NCBI GenBank assembly: GCA_964483245.1
Contig: CAZABP010000046.1
Span: 1-35,284, forward strand
Direction of reading: 5' to 3'
Origin: CAZABP01 sp964483245
Lineage (GTDB): Bacteria; Planctomycetota; UBA1135; UBA2386
Length of the DNA stretch: 35,284 bases
The notes beneath the pieces are model-generated. The model saw only the letters and a list, made by a program, of their open reading frames with translations. It did not search any database and had not been told where the DNA came from. Positions 16,901-25,105 of the stretch are shown here, piece by piece. Made by a program: the position numbers and the translations under genes. How positions within the stretch are numbered: the stretch's first letter is position 1; every line of letters starts with the position of its first letter.

Positions 16901-17692
16901 CGGGTGCGGCAGCGGCGCCACGAACTCGCCGCGATGGGTCCACGTGCGCAACACCTGCGGCGGTGCATCCGCCGTCTCACGGACGAACCACAGCGCGAGC
17001 CCGTCCGGCGCGAAACACGGATCCCGCTCGCGCGTGCCGGGCGCGCCCGGCCCGAACATCGGCGCGGCACTGCCATCGGGACGCAGGCGCCATAGCAGCG
17101 TCGGTGTCGCCGGCGTCGTCGCCGCGTCGTCGCGCACCCGCCGCACGAACACGAGCCCGCCGTCGGGTGCCGGCGCCGGATCGCTCTCGTCCGCTTCGGT
17201 GTTGAGCTCGGCAAGCGGCCGCGGCGCCGTGAACACGCGCCCTTCGACGCGCGCGACCCACAGGTCCAGCCCACCAGCGCCCCCACTCCGGTCGGACGTG
17301 AAGAACAACCTGCCGTCGTCACCCAGCGCCGGCGCGAACTCCTGCCCGGCCGAGTTCAGCTCGACCAGCGACACCGCGCCGAGCGCCGGCTGCAGTGGAT
17401 CGAACCGCACCAGATCGCTGGTCCCGTCCGGCTGCACGCGGCCATACAGCAGCGCCCCGTCCGGCATCGGCTGCACGCGCCCGAGCACCGGGCCCGGCAG
17501 CTCGATCTCCGGCGTCGGGCGTTGCCACGCCAGCGTCGAGCCGCGCGGCAGCAGGTCGCCGCGGATCGCCCACTGTCCGTCGGTGTAGTACAGCGGCCGC
17601 CCGACGCGCAGCCAGCCGAGCGCCAGCGCCGAGCCGACCGCGAGCACGAGACTCGCGATCCACAGCAGGCGCCGGCCCGGCGCCGGCGTCAA
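13955..17692 (-). CDS. TonB-like transducer with PD40 propeller and prenyltransferase-fold C-terminus
   Basis: A 1245-aa membrane protein. TM1 spans residues about 8-28. Residues 40-310 carry PD40/TolB-propeller-like motifs such as FTSDRSGGAGGLDLW (130-144). TM2 is about 315-336, then a short basic loop, then TM3 at 343-363 containing Ser 350 and His 354 in SLLIH, the S-x3-H pattern that couples TonB to ExbB/ExbD. The sequence after TM3 (FELPPGDTDRIAVQIV) also resembles TonB after its helix. Residues about 385-862 form an Ala/Pro/Glu-rich linker. Residues about 880-1245 form an alpha/alpha toroid like squalene cyclases and prenyltransferases, with NEDGSWGDEG, GGWGYFSP and DEDGSFPP repeats but no DxDD. 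TTG 17692 is chosen: it overlaps the exbD stop and has GGGAG upstream; ATG 17764 would overlap exbD by 76 bp. Confidence 0.88.
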   Translation of the reverse strand: MTPAPGRRLLWIASLVLAVGSALALGWLRVGRPLYYTDGQWAIRGDLLPRGSTLAWQRPTPEIELPGPVLGRVQPMPDGALLYGRVQPDGTSDLVRFDPLQPALGAVSLVELNSAGQEFAPALGDDGRLFFTSDRSGGAGGLDLWVARVEGRVFTAPRPLAELNTEADESDPAPAPDGGLVFVRRVRDDAATTPATPTLLWRLRPDGSAAPMFGPGAPGTRERDPCFAPDGLALWFVRETADAPPQVLRTWTHRGEFVAPLPHPELTAPGGLRAPAQLATGFALLLLGAGDAPLLYRSEAQELYPWWEGQRGLEQLALITLIGALVCLLLLWLGLRWRQLDIITWCLLASLLIHLLALLLLGRLKLVHRFELPPGDTDRIAVQIVAPESRQASEAPGAFRPSDEVAFAGHEQSLEPERPASEAAAAERARSAPELPQVATAANTPQVAARSTQERIETAEPRQARDAVAQTQPAELDATAPAAPQAQAQFQSADTRPLVVQVPGSGVMTATPERELQALPAPRAERRETALAQAPTAERITAPAADASVVAEAALTAQALPEAVPQASTAAPPRTAPADQSAPTAATPGSLVAAQASSREVPALPSAVPLARADHGVAVPRLRDAAQAVEASVATETAGAPAATEMPQLTAAAAATAPERNEVAASSPSASAPDGELAAPRSTRSPVALAAPEVGRREIAPDAVALREDVAAPAPAVAVDAASSEPSTPQPGVLAAAAPASPAVATPERAAPRSVPLSAAGPVASDLGRLAAAPKPEALPELTLRRRALAPPAGPRATVPIALADPVRPAERASGAASSAPMPAGLALAELQPSSVTPQAAELTPAKPSMLRAPLPESFVTALPRRHAPTDPVAAPELFQNRFGVAKAQAIEKFGGTAETEHAVVMGLRYLASIQNEDGSWGDEGRMERKYGETSVGKSALCLLAFLGAGHVPGGDSEHAGVTARAVQYLLSKQDPDSGHFGRTSSYSHGIATYALAECYGMTKALVLREPLSRALSWIVQQQNRTRDARNRGGWGYFSPVLQPEDRYARSSVTAWMVMALESAKLAGLDVGREPFQLAQQFLLQSFDSRHGYFLYNREPSRLRSSWRTLPASTPASVFALSLLGVPREDYRLRAGLEWTLERAPESYRRFSDDEFVLRGAGNVYFWYYGTLACFLAGGEAWQDWNSKLKDLLPQAQDEDGSFPPIDTYARYAGDDQQDRSYTTAMCVLSLEVYYRYFTPLLVGR

Positions 17693-18120
17693 CGCGAGCT
17701 CCCGCCGCCCGGCCCGCGATCTTCGGCGGCGATCGAGACGCGGCGCAACGCGGCGCCGAGGCATGCATCGAACGCCTGCGCGACGACGCCGAACTGCACG
17801 CGCGTGTCGCCGCGGATCAACACTTCTTGATCCTTGTTGCGGCGTGCGGCGGCGGTGAGCTTCTGCTTCAGCGCTTCGAACGTGACGGCGCGCCCGTCGA
17901 CGAACAGCTCACCCTCCTTGCCGACCGAGATCACGAGCGGCTCGGCCGGCTCCTCTTTCTTGCCATGGCTCGCCTGCGGCAGCTCCAGGTCCAGCTCGAC
18001 CTCCTCCTTCGAGAACGTCGTCGCCGCGAGGAAGAAGACCAGCAGCAGGAACACAACGTCGATCAGAGGGGTCAGGTTCGGCGTGAAGTCCTCCTCCGCG
18101 TCGTCGAGCTCAAGCCGCAT
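17689..18120 (-). CDS. exbD: ExbD/TolR-family biopolymer transport protein
   Basis: A 143-aa protein with a short cytoplasmic start, one transmembrane helix at about 16-36 (LTPLIDVVFLLLVFFLAATT) and a periplasmic domain. The helix contains the conserved proton-carrying Asp (LIDVV). The C-terminal domain has the expected DTRVQFGVVAQAFDACLGA pattern. With ExbB it forms the proton-driven motor that powers TonB, Tol or similar transducers. ATG 18120 overlaps the exbB 3' end by 11 bp, and its stop overlaps the transducer start. Confidence 0.95.
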   Translation of the reverse strand: MRLELDDAEEDFTPNLTPLIDVVFLLLVFFLAATTFSKEEVELDLELPQASHGKKEEPAEPLVISVGKEGELFVDGRAVTFEALKQKLTAAARRNKDQEVLIRGDTRVQFGVVAQAFDACLGAALRRVSIAAEDRGPGGGSSR

Positions 18121-18769
18121 GGCTCGCCCCCGGCGGCGCCGCGATCTGTTCGACCAGCGGCTCGATCCGATCGTCGATCGCGATCATCAGCCGCCGCGCG
18201 CGGCCGGTGAGGTGCGCCGCGATCACGAGGGTCGGGATCGCGACGGCGAGGCCGGCGATCGTCGTGACCAGCGCGACCTCGATGCCGGCGGCGAGATGCT
18301 CCGGCTTCCCCATCCCGGTGCGCACGACGCGGTGGAACGCTTCGGCGATGCCGATGACGGTGCCGAACAGCCCGAGCAGCGGGCTGATCGCGGCGACGAT
18401 CGACAGCGGGCGGATGTTGCGCCGCAGCCGCTCGTATTCCTTGCGCGCCTGATCCTCCATCGCCTTCTCGACGTCGGCCGGAGCGCGGCCGACGCGGCGA
18501 AGCCCCGCGACCAGCACGCGCGCCGCCGGCGCGTCGATCTGCTCGGCAGCCGCGCGCGCTTCCTGCAACCGTCCCTCGGCGACCAGCGCCAACACCGGAT
18601 CGACCGACGCCGGGAGCACCTGCCGGCGCGTCAGCCGCAGGTAGCGTTCGAGCGCGAACGCCAGCGCGACGACCGAGCAGAGCCCGATCGGGATCATGAT
18701 CGGGCCGCCGGAGGCGAGGAAATCCCAGACCGACTGCAGCGAGACGACTTCGCCCTGCGCGACTGACAT
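18110..18769 (-). CDS. exbB: MotA/TolQ/ExbB-family proton channel
   Basis: A 219-aa channel subunit starting at ATG 18769, which overlaps the TPR gene stop (TGATG). Three transmembrane helices are seen: about 18-38, then a pair containing SPLLGLFGTVIGI (about 128-140) and LVTTIAGLAVAIPTLVI (about 168-184). The conserved threonines of the proton path are in GTVIG and VTTIAG. It should form the pentameric stator around ExbD. A dedicated ExbB-ExbD pair next to a TonB-like protein indicates a private energy-transduction module. Confidence 0.95.
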   Translation of the reverse strand: MSVAQGEVVSLQSVWDFLASGGPIMIPIGLCSVVALAFALERYLRLTRRQVLPASVDPVLALVAEGRLQEARAAAEQIDAPAARVLVAGLRRVGRAPADVEKAMEDQARKEYERLRRNIRPLSIVAAISPLLGLFGTVIGIAEAFHRVVRTGMGKPEHLAAGIEVALVTTIAGLAVAIPTLVIAAHLTGRARRLMIAIDDRIEPLVEQIAAPPGASHAA

Positions 18770-21700
18770 CAGCGACCTCCTTCGCGCCCGAGCGCGCGCG
18801 CCTGCGCCGACGTGGGAAAGCGCGTGCGCAGCTCCTGGCGCAACCGCGCCGCCTTCTCCGGCTGTGAGCGTTCCTCGTACAGCTCGATCGCAGTTGCCAG
18901 GCCGCGCGGAACCCACGGCTCGTGGCCGTACAGCACCGACAGCTCGAGCAGCGCTTCGATCGCGCCGTCCGCATCGCCGCGCGCGCGCCGGCTGGCGCCG
19001 AGCCGGAACTGCGCCTCGGCCGCGAGATCGCCGTTCGACAGCTTGGTGACCTGCTGGTATGCGCGCTCGGCGGCGGCGGCATCGCCAAGCTCGCCTCGCG
19101 CACGGCCGAGCCACAACCAGCCGCGCGCCGTCTCGACCGGGCCGTCCTTCTGGTCGCGGCGCAGGAACTCCTCGAGCACGCGCGCAGCGGGGCCGTCGTT
19201 GCCGAGCTCGACCTCGCAGCGACCGAGCAGCAGCCGCGCCGGCTGCGCGCGCGCATGCTCCGGCGCCTGCGACAGCAGCTCGCGCAACGGCGGTGCCGCC
19301 TCGGTGTAGCGCTCGCGCCGCGCCTCGCAGTCGGCCAACAGATAACGCGCCTCGTCGTGCAGCGAGGTGTCCCCGCTCTGCAGGATCCCGGCGAACGCTT
19401 CGGCCGCTGCCGCGTGATCGCCGGCTTCGACGAACGAGAACCCGAGCCGGTACAGCGCGCGGCCGCGATGCGAGCCCTGCACGGCGGCGAGCTCCTTGCG
19501 CGCGCGCTCGGTCTGATTCGCCGCGAGCAGATGCTCGCCGACCTGCAGCCGCGCTTCGCCGGTCAGCTCGGGATCCTCGCTGGTCGCAGCCACCTTGGCG
19601 AACGCCGCCGCAGCACCGTCGGCATCGCCGCTGCGCTTGCGCGCCCAGGCCAGCTCGTACCAGACCCGGTCGGCGCGCAATCCGCGCGGGTCGGCAGTCA
19701 ACGGCTCCAGCACGGCGATCGCGCCGGCGGCGTCGCCGCCGCGCGACAACGCCACGGCGAGGTTCAGACGCATCGCCGGGGCCCGTTCGTGCGAGGGGAA
19801 TTCCTGCAGGAACGCGCGCGTCCACTGCGCGGCCTCGGCGTGGCGCGCTTCGCGGCTGTGCAGCGCGGCCGCCAGCTCGTGCAGCGCCGGTCGCTCGCCC
19901 GCGGCTTGCGGATGCGCCAGCGCCTGCTCGATCGCCCGCAGGCACGCCTCGTCCTCACCGAGTTCGAACAGACACCAGGCGACGCCGGTCGCCGCCGCAG
20001 CACCGGTCACGTCCTCGCGCGAGGTGAGCTCGGCATACGAACGGCGCGCGGCTTCGAAGTCGCCGCGGCGGAAGCGCAACTCGGCTACCTGCAGCCGGTC
20101 GCCAGCGCCACCGTCCGCCCCGCCGGATGCACGCGCCGCACGCGCCAGCCGCTGCTCGGCGGCGACCAGATCCCCCCGCTCGCGCAACACGCGCGCCGCG
20201 ACGCGCTCGCAGCGGTCGCGGTAGGGACCATCGGCATGCCGCGCCGCATAGCGGTCGGCCGCCGCCAGCGCGGCGTCGAGCTCACCCGCCTCGAGCGCGG
20301 CCAGCGCCTGCAGCGACAGTGCTTCCGCGGCCAGGTCGCCGTCCTTGCCCGCCAGCTCGCCGAAGATCTGCGCCGCCTCGCCGTACTGCTTGGCCAGATA
20401 GTGGCACCAGCCCTGCTTGAACCGCGGCCGGTCGCCGAACGCATGCTCAGTACCGAGCTCGCCGTACGCCGCCAACGCCTCGTCGTACCGCGCCAGCGCG
20501 AACAGGTTCTCCGCCAGCGCGAACTGCGCGTGCGCGCGCATCCGCGCATCCGGGTCGCGGCGCAGGATCTGCCGGCAGCTGCGCAGCGAGTCCTCGTGCC
20601 GGCCGAGGCGGTGCTCCGCCAGCGCGACGCCGTAGCGCGCCTCGAGCGCAATCGCCGGATCGCGGTGGTCGGTCGCCGCCGCATACGCGGCCCGGGCCTG
20701 CTCCCATTGCTCCTGTGCCGCGCAGGCGTCACCCAGCAGATTCTGCATCCGGCCGCGGACGCCGTCGTCGTTGACGACGGCCAATGCCGGCTCGAGCAGC
20801 GCGATCGCGTCGGCTGGTTTGCTCGCATCCAGCAGCGCGATCGCGCGCAGCTCGATCGCCGCATCGCGCAGACCCGCATCGCCAACGTCCCCACCGACCG
20901 AACCGACCTCGCGGGCCGCTTCGTCGTGGCGGCCGCGGGCATGCAGGATGCGGGCACTCTCGATTCGCGCCCGTGCGACATGCGGCGAATCGGCATGCTC
21001 GGCGGCGAGCCGCCGGAATGCGGCGAGCGCCTGGTCCTCGTCGCCGGCGGCGAGGCGCGCGCGCGCGAGGCCGAGCAGTGCGTCGTCCCGCCATTCGCCG
21101 CGGCCGCGGAGCATCGACTGGAACACGTCGGTGGCTCCACCCGTGTCGCCGGCGCGCAGCAGCGCTTCGCCCTGCAGATAGCGGCATTCGGCCGCCAGTG
21201 CATGCCGGCTGTGCTGCTCGGCGACGCGGCCGAAGCGCAGCGCCGCCTCGGCCGGCTTGGTCTCGAGCAGCAGGAAACCGGCCGCATACGAAGCCGGCGC
21301 GGCATACGTCGCGGCCTGATCCCGGTCGCTCGCGGCGGCACGGTCGTAGGCAGCGAGCGCACGCCCGGTGTCGCCGGCTGCGGCATACAGCTCACCGGCA
21401 GCCCATGCGGACGCGGCGGCCAGATAGTGATCGTCCGGCTGCTCGCGCAGCAACAGCTCGAACTGCGTCAGGGCGCGCGGCGCATGTCCGAGCTCGCGCA
21501 GCAGATGCCCGAGCCGATAGCGGCACTCGGCCAGGAATGCCGGCCTCTCCTCGCCCGCTTCACGCGCGACGGCTGGGCCGAGCGCGCGTTCGAAGGCAGT
21601 GACCGCCAGCTCCTTCTGGCCGAGCTCGCTGCGCGCCGTGCCGAGCCGATAGCTCGCCTCTGCGACCCGCGGATCACGCGGCTGCTCGGTCAGGAAGCGC

Positions 21701-21867
21701 TCGAGCTGACCTGCCGCCTCTTCGTGCAGTCCGCGTTGCAGCAGGCCGAGCGCGACCTGCATGCGGTCCGATCCTCCTTGTGCAAGGATTGCATCGGCCG
21801 ACCCGAACGCCAGCAGTACGAGCAGCAGCAGTGGGATGACGGAGCGCGCACGGGCAGGCGACAACAT
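18769..21867 (-). CDS. Large secreted TPR-repeat protein
   Basis: A 1032-aa protein with a signal peptide (MLSPARARSVIPL, ending near AILAQ) and then TPR or TPR-like helical repeats almost to the C-terminus. Typical repeat segments are AAGQLERFLTEQPRDPRVAEASYRLG-like units recurring about every 34-36 residues. The repeats resemble the YbgF/CpoB and BamD type that work in the periplasm. An in-frame TTG at 21906 is a possible but less likely start. It is the first gene of the exbB-exbD-transducer operon, and its stop overlaps exbB. The probable role is a periplasmic scaffold that binds partner proteins. The partner is unknown. Confidence 0.92.
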   Translation of the reverse strand: MLSPARARSVIPLLLLVLLAFGSADAILAQGGSDRMQVALGLLQRGLHEEAAGQLERFLTEQPRDPRVAEASYRLGTARSELGQKELAVTAFERALGPAVAREAGEERPAFLAECRYRLGHLLRELGHAPRALTQFELLLREQPDDHYLAAASAWAAGELYAAAGDTGRALAAYDRAAASDRDQAATYAAPASYAAGFLLLETKPAEAALRFGRVAEQHSRHALAAECRYLQGEALLRAGDTGGATDVFQSMLRGRGEWRDDALLGLARARLAAGDEDQALAAFRRLAAEHADSPHVARARIESARILHARGRHDEAAREVGSVGGDVGDAGLRDAAIELRAIALLDASKPADAIALLEPALAVVNDDGVRGRMQNLLGDACAAQEQWEQARAAYAAATDHRDPAIALEARYGVALAEHRLGRHEDSLRSCRQILRRDPDARMRAHAQFALAENLFALARYDEALAAYGELGTEHAFGDRPRFKQGWCHYLAKQYGEAAQIFGELAGKDGDLAAEALSLQALAALEAGELDAALAAADRYAARHADGPYRDRCERVAARVLRERGDLVAAEQRLARAARASGGADGGAGDRLQVAELRFRRGDFEAARRSYAELTSREDVTGAAAATGVAWCLFELGEDEACLRAIEQALAHPQAAGERPALHELAAALHSREARHAEAAQWTRAFLQEFPSHERAPAMRLNLAVALSRGGDAAGAIAVLEPLTADPRGLRADRVWYELAWARKRSGDADGAAAAFAKVAATSEDPELTGEARLQVGEHLLAANQTERARKELAAVQGSHRGRALYRLGFSFVEAGDHAAAAEAFAGILQSGDTSLHDEARYLLADCEARRERYTEAAPPLRELLSQAPEHARAQPARLLLGRCEVELGNDGPAARVLEEFLRRDQKDGPVETARGWLWLGRARGELGDAAAAERAYQQVTKLSNGDLAAEAQFRLGASRRARGDADGAIEALLELSVLYGHEPWVPRGLATAIELYEERSQPEKAARLRQELRTRFPTSAQARALGREGGR

Positions 21868-21959
21868 GGAAGGATCAGGTCTCGCGCGGGAGGACTTCGT
21901 TGCCAACGGGACGAGGCGCGGTCTCCGACGGACCAGGACGTTCCGAGCGCCCGATTCCG

Positions 21960-22940
21960 TCAGCCGTGCTTCTCGCCCGGTTTGGGCTTACGAGGGGCTG
22001 GGAAATAGTGGATTCCGTTTTCCGATCTCGTGCGATCTACGGCGAACGCGTCGCGGTTGCGCAGGAAGTCGATCACGTATTTGCTCGGGATCGCGAAGTT
22101 GAGCCCCTGCAGCCCCATGTAACCGGCGCTGTTCACGCCGACGACTTCGGTGCGCAGGTTGAACAGCGGGCCGCCGGAGTTGCCGGGATTGATCGGGGTC
22201 GTGATCTGGAACATCGTGTGCCCCCCGAACACGCGGTTGGTCACGGACACGATCCCGGAGCTGACCGTGCGCTCGAGGCCGATCGGCGTCCCGATCGCAT
22301 AGACCGTGTCGCCGACGCGGACCTTCTCGCTGTCGGCCAGGAACACGTGCTGCAGCGTGATGTCCTGCGGCGGCTCGAGCTTGACCAGCGCGAGGTCGAT
22401 CTGCGGATTCGTCGCGAGGACCTTGCACTTGCGGATCGTGCGCAGGTCGAACCCGGCCTTCGAGCGCAGATACAGCGTCACGTCGACCTCGATCTCGCCG
22501 TCGACGACGTGGAAGTTCGTCACGACGAACCCCTCGGGACTGGTCAGGAACCCGGAGCCCTGCCCGGCCGGACTCTCGATCTTGACGACCGCTTCGCCCA
22601 CCAGCGCGGCCCCCTCGGCGATCGAGCGCTCGGCGAGGCTGCCGCGGAAGAACACGTCCTCGTCGTGGACATCCGCCGCCGAGCCGGCCCCGGTCGGGAC
22701 TTCGCGCCGCACGACCGTCTGCATCGGGATCTTCAGGATGTCGAAGCCGACGTCGAGGAACAGGTGCTCGGAGGTCTCCTTGACCACCAGGCCGGCGAGC
22801 TTGCGCCCCCCGCCGAGGTGCACCCAGGTCAGCGCCGGCTCCGCAGCCGGCGCCTCGGTCGTGGCCACCAACGGTGTTGGCGGCGCCGGGTCCTGCTGCA
22901 GGGAAGCGAGCGCGAGGACCGCGAGGTTTGCGACGAGCAT
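21960..22940 (-). CDS. HtrA/DegP-like secreted serine protease without PDZ domain
   Basis: A 326-aa protein with a short signal peptide (residues 1-15, ALASLQQ), a beta-rich N-terminal segment at 37-80, and a trypsin-fold domain at about 105-290. The catalytic triad is complete: His 144 (TNFHVVDG), Asp 182 (IDLALVKL) and Ser 255 (NPGNSGGPLF). HtrA proteins normally carry one or two PDZ domains after the protease; here only a basic Pro-rich tail (about 310-326) follows. It lies 92 bp upstream of the TPR gene on the same strand, so it might belong to that operon. Its start codon is only 23 bp from the divergent FG-GAP gene. Confidence 0.93.
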   Translation of the reverse strand: MLVANLAVLALASLQQDPAPPTPLVATTEAPAAEPALTWVHLGGGRKLAGLVVKETSEHLFLDVGFDILKIPMQTVVRREVPTGAGSAADVHDEDVFFRGSLAERSIAEGAALVGEAVVKIESPAGQGSGFLTSPEGFVVTNFHVVDGEIEVDVTLYLRSKAGFDLRTIRKCKVLATNPQIDLALVKLEPPQDITLQHVFLADSEKVRVGDTVYAIGTPIGLERTVSSGIVSVTNRVFGGHTMFQITTPINPGNSGGPLFNLRTEVVGVNSAGYMGLQGLNFAIPSKYVIDFLRNRDAFAVDRTRSENGIHYFPAPRKPKPGEKHG

Positions 22941-22963
22941 CGCAGCGAAGATAGAGTGCCCGC

Positions 22964-25105
22964 GTGCATCCGCCAGCCCGACCCCGCACGGCCTGGGCGC
23001 TCATGCTGACCTGCGGAATTCTTTCCGCCCAGGAAACGCCTGCGCCTCCCTCACCCGAACTCCGCGCCCGCTTTGGCTTCCAGGGCCCGGTCATCCACAA
23101 GCTCGCCGATGGCATCGATCTGTTGACGACGGCGCCGCGCGACGGCGGCGGGTGCCACGTGCTCGTCCACAACGGCCGCCGCGCGCGCATCGACCGGCTG
23201 TGGCTCGATGGCGGGGTGAAGGGTGACGAGCTGCCGGCGGTGCAGGAGAACAGCGTGCCGATCTCATACGAGGCGCACGGACTCGCCAGCGGCGATCTGG
23301 ATGGCGATGGCACGCAGGAGCTCGTGATCCTGGACGCGAACGGACGCCTGTCGGCGCCCGGCCAACGCAAGGCGCTGGCGCCGATCGACGTCGGCCGGGC
23401 CATGCTGCGCGGTGCGCTCGCGCTCGGGGATCTCGACGGCGATGGCAAGGCGGATGCCGTCGTGTTGACGCGCGACGGGCTGGTGACGGTGCTCGACCTC
23501 GCCGGCAGCCCGCGCGTGTCGCGGCCGGATCCGATCCAGGCGGCGCGCGTGCGGTCGTTCCACCTCGCCGACGTCGACGGCGACGGCAAGCTCGACGCGA
23601 TCGTCGCCACCGCGGAGGAGAGCATGCCGCTGCGGATCCGGCGCGGCCGCGGGGACGGGACGTTCGGCCCCTGGTTGTTGTTCGACCTGCCGAATCTGCT
23701 CGACGCGTTCCCGGGCGCCGGCAGCGGTGAGCGGCCGACCCTGGTCGTGATCACGAACGAGCGCCGGATCGTCGAGCACGTGCTCGAGCCGGTGTCGCCC
23801 CAGGGACGCGCGCTGCAGTGGACGACGCTGGCCGACACCAAGCAGTTGACGCTCGCCAGCGTGCACGGCGACTACGACGGGGACGGCGACCCGGACCTGC
23901 TGATCGCCGAGCCGGAACGGGCCAGGATCACCTGGCTCGCCGAACAGGACGGGCAGTTCGAGACTCGCGTGATCCCGGCACTCGCCGGGATCCACTCGCT
24001 GGCGCTCGGCGACGTCGACCGCGACGGCAGGCTCGATCTGGTCTGTGCTTCGCCGGAGGAGAAGACGCTGGCATGGCGTCCCGGCAACGCTGCCGCCGAT
24101 GCGTTCCCGGCCGCGATCCCGGTCGACGGGATCCCGGTCGCGGTCGCCGTCGAACCGGACGGGGCGCTGCTCGTGCTCGTGCGCAACGAGAAGCTGCAAG
24201 GCAAGCTGCTGCGCCTGCGCCATGGCGAGGACGGCTTCCAGCCGGCGGAGGATCTCGGTGACATCGGCCGCATCGGCAGCGATCCGCATCGTTTGCTGTT
24301 GGCGGATCTCGACGGCGCGCCCGGACGCGAGCTCGCGTTCGTCGTGCGCGGCGAGGGCCTGCGCGTGTTGCGCGGCACCGAGTCGGGCGGGTTCACCAGC
24401 TATCCGCGGTTCGAGGCCGGCTTCACGAAGAAGATCGAAGGCGGCGCGCTCGAACTCGCGCAGCACGACGGTCAGGAAGCGCTGGCGGTCGTACGCGAGC
24501 GCTACGTGCGTCGGCTGCGGCTCGATCCGGAGGGTCAGGTCCTCGTGCTGGGGCAGGACAACGGACCGGCCGCCGCCGGGCAGCTCGACCTCGCCGCGCG
24601 GCACCCCGATGGCACGAGCGTGATCCTCGACCGGACCGCGAACAAGCTGTACCGGACGGCGCCGGAGCAGGCGCCGATCTCCGTCGACGTCCCGCCGATC
24701 GGGGCGTTCCGCGTGCTGTGGCATGGCGACGCGGCGCTGGTCGTCGGCAACCGCGGTGTCGTGCGCGTGCCGTTCCGCGGTGGCCACGAGCTGAAGCCGA
24801 TCCGCGCGCACGAACGCCTCGTCGAGAAGACGAACTGGTTCCGTGGGACCGCAGCCGACCTGGACGGCGACGGCAAGCGTGAGCTCGTGCTGCTCGACGA
24901 ACACATGCACGGCGTGCACGTCCTGGTCACGGAGCCGGAGCAGCTGGCGCGGGCACTGTCGTTCCCGGTGTTCGAGCTGCCGGACGCCGGCGACACCGTG
25001 TTCGAGCCGCGCGCGCTGGCCGCCGGCGACGTCGACCGCGACGGCCGACAGGATCTGATCCTGATCGCCCACGATCGCGTGCTGATCTACCTGCAAGAGC
25101 CGTGA
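22964..25105 (+). CDS. Secreted FG-GAP/VCBS beta-propeller protein
   Basis: A 713-aa exported protein with a signal peptide (about 1-22, ending ILSAQ). Calcium-loop repeats of the DxDGDG type recur through the chain: GDLDGDGTQ, GDLDGDGKA, ADVDGDGKL, GDYDGDGDP, GDVDRDGRL, ADLDGDGKR and GDVDRDGRQ. Each lies in a blade with a following strand such as LVILD or LDAIVAT, as in integrin-type seven- or eight-bladed propellers. Such proteins act outside the cytoplasm in binding or adhesion. GTG 22964 is the first start; an ATG at 23003 is internal to the signal peptide. The stop overlaps the next gene (GTGA). Confidence 0.92.
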   Translation: MHPPARPRTAWALMLTCGILSAQETPAPPSPELRARFGFQGPVIHKLADGIDLLTTAPRDGGGCHVLVHNGRRARIDRLWLDGGVKGDELPAVQENSVPISYEAHGLASGDLDGDGTQELVILDANGRLSAPGQRKALAPIDVGRAMLRGALALGDLDGDGKADAVVLTRDGLVTVLDLAGSPRVSRPDPIQAARVRSFHLADVDGDGKLDAIVATAEESMPLRIRRGRGDGTFGPWLLFDLPNLLDAFPGAGSGERPTLVVITNERRIVEHVLEPVSPQGRALQWTTLADTKQLTLASVHGDYDGDGDPDLLIAEPERARITWLAEQDGQFETRVIPALAGIHSLALGDVDRDGRLDLVCASPEEKTLAWRPGNAAADAFPAAIPVDGIPVAVAVEPDGALLVLVRNEKLQGKLLRLRHGEDGFQPAEDLGDIGRIGSDPHRLLLADLDGAPGRELAFVVRGEGLRVLRGTESGGFTSYPRFEAGFTKKIEGGALELAQHDGQEALAVVRERYVRRLRLDPEGQVLVLGQDNGPAAAGQLDLAARHPDGTSVILDRTANKLYRTAPEQAPISVDVPPIGAFRVLWHGDAALVVGNRGVVRVPFRGGHELKPIRAHERLVEKTNWFRGTAADLDGDGKRELVLLDEHMHGVHVLVTEPEQLARALSFPVFELPDAGDTVFEPRALAAGDVDRDGRQDLILIAHDRVLIYLQEP

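Noticed and set aside
18922..22008. A 1028-codon plus-strand open frame opposite the TPR gene.
   Set aside because: The product is Arg/Gln-rich, has no signal or domain, and mirrors the regular TPR codon pattern of the minus strand.
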